A DNA stretch of 64,000 nucleotides from positions 186,001 through 250,000 of the forward strand of contig CAJXUD010000001.1 in the NCBI GenBank assembly GCA_913061415.1, read 5' to 3'. A program made the position numbers and the translations under genes. Numbering within the stretch: position 1 is the first letter of the stretch; each line of letters opens with the position of its first letter. The notes under the pieces are model-generated. The model was not told the origin of the DNA. It did not search any database and saw nothing but the letters and a program-made list of their open reading frames with translations. The stretch comes from an uncultured Oleispira sp. GTDB lineage: Bacteria; Pseudomonadota; Gammaproteobacteria; Pseudomonadales; Oceanobacteraceae. This document shows positions 60,589 through 64,000 of the stretch, piece after piece.

Positions 60589-61962
60589 TTATCCGTAAAT
60601 CTTGTCTGGCAGCCAGGTAGCTAATTCAGGTACAAAGCTTAATAGTACGAGTACCGCAACTTGTATGGCTATAAACGGCACAACACCACGATAGATGGCG
60701 CTTGTCGGTAACTCTTTAGGCGCAACTCCGCGTAAATAAAACAACGCAAAGCCAAACGGTGGTGTTAGAAAAGAGGTTTGTAGGTTAATCGCAATCATAA
60801 TACCCAGCCAAATTGGATCGATCCCCATCGCTAGCAAAATAGGGGCAACAATCGGCACGACCACAAAGGTAATTTCGATAAAATCGAGGATGAAACCTAG
60901 CAAGAAAATCACCAGCATCACCACCAGCATGGCACCAATCTTACCTCCAGGCATGGCTTCAAATAAGGCCTGAACCTGCTCATCACCGCCAAAACCACGG
61001 AAGACCAAAGAGAAAACTGCCGCGCCGATAAAGATCATAAAAATCATACTGGTGACTTTCAACGTACCATCCATGACTTCCTTTAAACGGGGTAAAGACA
61101 GCTGGCCATACATCAACGCTAAAATCGTTGCTCCCGCAGCACCAACCGCCGCAGCTTCTGTTGGCGTCGCAATACCCGTTAAAATAGAACCTAATACCGC
61201 CAGCATTAAGGCCAGTGGAGGTAGTAAACCTGCCAGTAATTGCATGGCAAATTTCTTATCTAACGTTGGGCGATCAACCACCGCAGGAGCCGCTTGTGGC
61301 TTCAACCAAGCGGTCATGCCCATGTAGGTCATATACAGCGCCACCAATAACAGCCCAGGAATTAACGCACCGACAAATAAATCCGCGACCGAAACCGTAT
61401 CTGGGCTAAAAATTCCCATGCTAAGTTGCGCTTGCTGGTAAGCGTTAGATAACACATCTCCCAGAAGAATCAGTGCTGTTGAAGGAGGAATAATCTGTCC
61501 TAAGGTTCCGGTTGCACAAATATTGCCGGCGGCTAAAGAAGGGCTATAGCCGCTTTTTAGCATCGCGGGTAAAGAGATAAGCCCCATGGTCACTACTGTT
61601 GCACCAATAATCCCGGTACTTGCGGCCATTAACATACCCACCAGAATCACTGAAATACCTAGCCCCCCCCGCATAGGGCCAAATAATAGCGCCATATTGT
61701 GTAGTAGACGTTCAGCGATGCGAGACTTTTCTAGCATGATGCCCATGAATACAAATAACGGCACCGCGATTAAAATCTGATTACTTAAAATTCCAAAAAT
61801 ACGATTGGGCAGAGCACTTAAAAAAGCGCCATCAAAGCTACCGGCTAAATAACCAAACCCAGCAATAATTAGCGACGTTCCGGCCAAAGAAAACGCAACT
61901 GGAAAACCCATCATCAAAACAAGACACACGGCGACGAATAAAACTAAAGGCATCCATTCCAT
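60589..61962 (-). CDS. TRAP transporter large membrane subunit (DctM-like)
   Basis: 457 aa, about 12 membrane helices. TRAP-large signatures: PLFVFMGIMLEKSRIAERLL, GATVVTMGLISLPAMLKSGY and NICATGTLGQIIPPSTALIL. Elevator-type carrier powered by sodium or proton gradient. Its start overlaps the DctQ-like stop (TAATG at 61962). Works with the DctQ-like subunit and presumably the binding protein at 58034-59161. Confidence 0.93.
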   Translation of the reverse strand: MEWMPLVLFVAVCLVLMMGFPVAFSLAGTSLIIAGFGYLAGSFDGAFLSALPNRIFGILSNQILIAVPLFVFMGIMLEKSRIAERLLHNMALLFGPMRGGLGISVILVGMLMAASTGIIGATVVTMGLISLPAMLKSGYSPSLAAGNICATGTLGQIIPPSTALILLGDVLSNAYQQAQLSMGIFSPDTVSVADLFVGALIPGLLLVALYMTYMGMTAWLKPQAAPAVVDRPTLDKKFAMQLLAGLLPPLALMLAVLGSILTGIATPTEAAAVGAAGATILALMYGQLSLPRLKEVMDGTLKVTSMIFMIFIGAAVFSLVFRGFGGDEQVQALFEAMPGGKIGAMLVVMLVIFLLGFILDFIEITFVVVPIVAPILLAMGIDPIWLGIMIAINLQTSFLTPPFGFALFYLRGVAPKELPTSAIYRGVVPFIAIQVAVLVLLSFVPELATWLPDKIYG

Positions 61963-62564
61963 TATAACGAGCCTCCCATCTGCTTCGTTGTTGATTCATG
62001 CGACTCAGACGCTGGGTGACTGCTTGCCTGCTGAGTGGCTTGATGAACTAAATTGTCAGCGGGCGGAAGTTTAAACACAGTGGTTAATACATTGCTAAGC
62101 GCTTGCACAATTAACAATATAGGTAAAACCACAATCAAGGTTTTAAGCAGATACACAAATGGCAAACCGCCCGCTTCGTGGGATTTTTCACCATTGGCCC
62201 ACGCGAGATACACGTAATCCCAGCTGATATAAATTAAAAACAAACAGGTTGGTAATAATAAAAATAAGGTGCCCAGCAGATCAATGCGCTGTTGCAAAGC
62301 CGCAGGCCACTTGTGATAAAACACATCAACCCGAACGTGCCCTTGCTGCTGCCAAGTATAAGCCGCCCCAAGCATGAACAAAGACGCATGCAAGTACATC
62401 ACGGTCTCTTGCATCGCGATAGATGAATAATCAAAGACATAACGTAGAACCACGACTAAACAGGTGACGATCACCATCGCTAAAGAGAACCAACGGCATA
62501 TTTTGCCAATGAAACCCGTAAACGTATTTAAGCCAGAAACAAAAGAGAGCAAAGACAAAGGCAT
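61962..62564 (-). CDS. TRAP transporter small membrane subunit (DctQ-like)
   Basis: 200 aa, four membrane helices (~15-45, 55-75, 95-115, 135-160). VVVLRYVFDYSSIAMQE and YLHASLFMLGAAYTWQQQGHVRVD (54-77) are typical of DctQ. A polar C-terminal tail (~170-200, Ser/His/Thr-rich) is extra. First gene of the QM operon. Confidence 0.9.
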   Translation of the reverse strand: MPLSLLSFVSGLNTFTGFIGKICRWFSLAMVIVTCLVVVLRYVFDYSSIAMQETVMYLHASLFMLGAAYTWQQQGHVRVDVFYHKWPAALQQRIDLLGTLFLLLPTCLFLIYISWDYVYLAWANGEKSHEAGGLPFVYLLKTLIVVLPILLIVQALSNVLTTVFKLPPADNLVHQATQQASSHPASESHESTTKQMGGSL

Positions 62565-62785
62565 GAGAAGTTAATTAAATCTTATTATTGAATGGGCGGA
62601 ATTATACCTAAGCTGGCCTTGTATCCCAGTAATAACGGCCAGTTTGACGATATTTTACCTGTATTAGCGATAACGATAATGGAATCAATAGCTTAGAGAA
62701 TCGAGCTAAAGTGATAAATAATAGAAAATAATGAAAAAAGGCATTGACGGAATAGCGGATGCTCTATATTATCTCGCCCCAGTTA

Positions 62786-62861
<76 letters not shown>

Positions 62862-62870
62862 AATACTAAA

Positions 62871-62902
62871 ACCTCGTTATCGTAAGATAACGGGGTTTTT
62901 TT
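62871..62902 (+). terminator. Rho-independent terminator of tRNA-Thr
   Basis: ACCTCGTTATC-gtaa-GATAACGGGGT (11 bp with one G-T pair), then seven T. Confidence 0.92.
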
Positions 62903-63016
62903 ATGCCTGTAAGAAAATCATTATTGCTTAAAGACGTGAGTACGTTAGAAACCTACAGTGAGGTTACTGTTGTAAGGTTACTGTCTAAGCGTGCTTTTTT
63001 GTTGAATCCACTTTTT

Positions 63017-63508
63017 CTAAAAATGCATCCTCATAGAGATCGCGTAGCCATCGCTCGCCAAAGGCTTGGATAGTGAATATTGCCATTCTCCGGCTCTCGG
63101 CTCACCTTGATAGATCCCCCAAGCGGCTTCTGCAGCTACTTTAAGCACATCGACTGTCGCCAGTTGATCATTATTGAGGTGTACGGTATCAGACCAGTGA
63201 GTGTAAGGGTCGTGCTGCTCGCTCCACTGCTGATGAATATCATCGTTAGTGCTTTCGTCTGCATAGCAAGGAGAGAAGGTAAAAGGCGCGCACAAGCAGG
63301 TTAAACAAGCCGCACAAGGTTTTAACCAGCTTTGTCGACGTAAGGCTCGATTAAGATCTTTCTGCTCAATAAACCCTAAAGCCATTAAGCAATAACCCAC
63401 CGGTTTATTATGTCGCGCTTGATATTGCAGCGCGAGCTCAAGCTGCTGTTCTGTTATGACTTGCTTAGCTAATAGTATTTGGCCTAATCGTACTGGAATT
63501 TCCGACAT
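63017..63508 (-). CDS. Hypothetical protein with GspE/MshEN-like N-terminus
   Basis: 163 aa. Residues 6-58 (VRLGQILLAKQVITEQQLEL; YCLMALGFIEQKDLNRAL) match the two-repeat MshEN fold found at the front of type II secretion and pilus ATPases, where it can bind c-di-GMP. Instead of an ATPase it continues with a Cys-rich hydrophobic segment (~61-82, four of five cysteines there) and a ~80-residue polar domain. No ATPase motif. Function unknown. Confidence 0.6.
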   Translation of the reverse strand: MSEIPVRLGQILLAKQVITEQQLELALQYQARHNKPVGYCLMALGFIEQKDLNRALRRQSWLKPCAACLTCLCAPFTFSPCYADESTNDDIHQQWSEQHDPYTHWSDTVHLNNDQLATVDVLKVAAEAAWGIYQGEPRAGEWQYSLSKPLASDGYAISMRMHF

Positions 63509-63667
63509 TAGGAGCCCTAGGTAAGTGTGTTATTTGAGTTCTTATTTAAAGATTGGCATAAGATCAAAAATTAACCAGAAACTTTACTTAACAAATGGTA
63601 ACTCTATGTAATATCCGCAGAATAATGGAACGTCCGATGTATTTACTAAGGTATTGATTTTCTCAGC

Positions 63668-63701
63668 GGGACAATTCAACGGGACAATTCAACGAGACAA
63701 T
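63668..63701 (+). repeat. Short tandem repeat GGGACAATTCAAC
   Basis: Two exact 13-bp copies (63668-63680, 63681-63693) and a partial third (GAGACAAT). The gene-free stretch 63509-63850 otherwise shows nothing recognisable; a 68-codon frame on the minus strand there is purine/pyrimidine-skewed and not convincing. Confidence 0.7.
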
Positions 63702-63850
63702 ATGGTCAGTAGTGGGGCGTCAAAGTGCGAGCATTTATAAGAGTAGAAATAAATAGAGAGAAGCTTGAAAGGTATGATTTAAGAAGGTACAAAAGAAAGA
63801 GAGAGAAAAAGAGGAAGTAAGGGCAGTTTTCTAATCCTTTAGAAAAGTAA

Positions 63851-63878
63851 GACGGGTCAACATCCTGTTTAACCCGTC
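63851..63878 (-). terminator. Probable terminator of the leftward gene at the window end
   Basis: GACGGGT/ACCCGTC (63851-63857/63872-63878); on the minus strand it is followed by TTACTTTTC. Confidence 0.6.
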
Positions 63879-63905
63879 TCAGCACCCTAGCAGCCATCCA
63901 GTTGG

Positions 63906-64000
63906 CTAACATTCTTCCTTGAAGCAGTCCTTGGCAATATTGTTATCCTTAACCGTTACATCCTGTAACGCTGCCGTCCTTGTGTTAATAAAGTTAGCAG
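63906..64000 (-). CDS. C-terminal end of an unidentified protein (continues beyond window)
   Basis: The minus-strand frame is open from the window edge to a TAG at 63906-63908: ANFINTRTAALQDVTVKDNN, then IAKDCFKEEC. About 31 codons. The hairpin 28 bp downstream on the same strand supports a real gene end. Not recognised; two terminal cysteines are the only visible feature. Confidence 0.5.
   Translation of the reverse strand, partial: ANFINTRTAALQDVTVKDNNIAKDCFKEEC

Noticed and set aside
63706..63912. 68-codon minus-strand frame near the window end
   Set aside because: Runs through a terminator hairpin and a purine-rich stretch; hydrophobic tail looks like chance composition, and the real coding end is in another frame (63906-64000).

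Overview
The window is the chromosomal replication-origin region of a moderately AT-rich marine-type gammaproteobacterium, probably of the Oceanospirillales/Pseudomonas side (Oleispira-, Thalassolituus- or Bermanella-like; genus is inference). The gene order gyrB-recF-dnaN-dnaA / oriC / rpmH-rnpA-yidD-yidC-mnmE-mnmG-rsmG-parA-parB-atpIBEFHAGDC-glmU-glmS is the one known from pseudomonads, and the glyQ-glyS-gmhB block lies on the expected side. Intact UbiT, UbiU and UbiV with a good FNR-type box between them suggest ubiquinone synthesis without oxygen, so a facultative lifestyle.

Layout. 1-7 kb: end of trkH, a response-regulator/TPR plus kinase pair, glyQS, gmhB. 7-14.5 kb (minus strand): a secreted beta-propeller protein with a C-terminal sorting-like tail, a large Ig-like lipoprotein, and a Na+/H+ antiporter-family permease. 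14.7-21.4 kb (minus): gyrB, recF (carrying two perfect parS palindromes), dnaN, dnaA. 21.4-21.9 kb: oriC with four perfect DnaA boxes. 21.9-34.4 kb (plus): rpmH to parB, with a second DnaA-box cluster in front of mnmG and an inserted hipA/hipB-like pair plus acetyltransferase between mnmG and rsmG. 34.4-41.7 kb: F1Fo ATP synthase operon. 41.8-46.2 kb: ubiT, ubiUV, a DHH phosphoesterase, a TrmB-type regulator. 46.4-49.6 kb: glmU-glmS.

49.7-54.1 kb is the accessory part. Directly after the glmS terminator lie two tandem, diverged copies of a toxin-like membrane-active protein with a small multi-pass membrane protein (candidate immunity) and a scrambled third relic. Then comes an L,D-transpeptidase effector-like protein with a small secreted or membrane-anchored partner. 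An 18-bp inverted repeat lies at both edges of the block. It reads as an interbacterial-competition island built by tandem duplication; no secretion apparatus is in the window.

54-64 kb: a short conserved hypothetical, hexR, uvrD/rep-type helicase, a TRAP transporter whose binding protein is split from and opposite to its membrane subunits (with a PAP2 phosphatase and a YciA-type thioesterase between), tRNA-Thr(UGU), a GspE/MshEN-like small protein and the tail of an unidentified gene.

Three copies of a 102-134 bp palindromic element occur in intergenic gaps (17.3, 24.6 and 57.9 kb). They keep the same hairpins while the stem sequence changes in one copy. I saw no insertion sequence, CRISPR array, rRNA or riboswitch.
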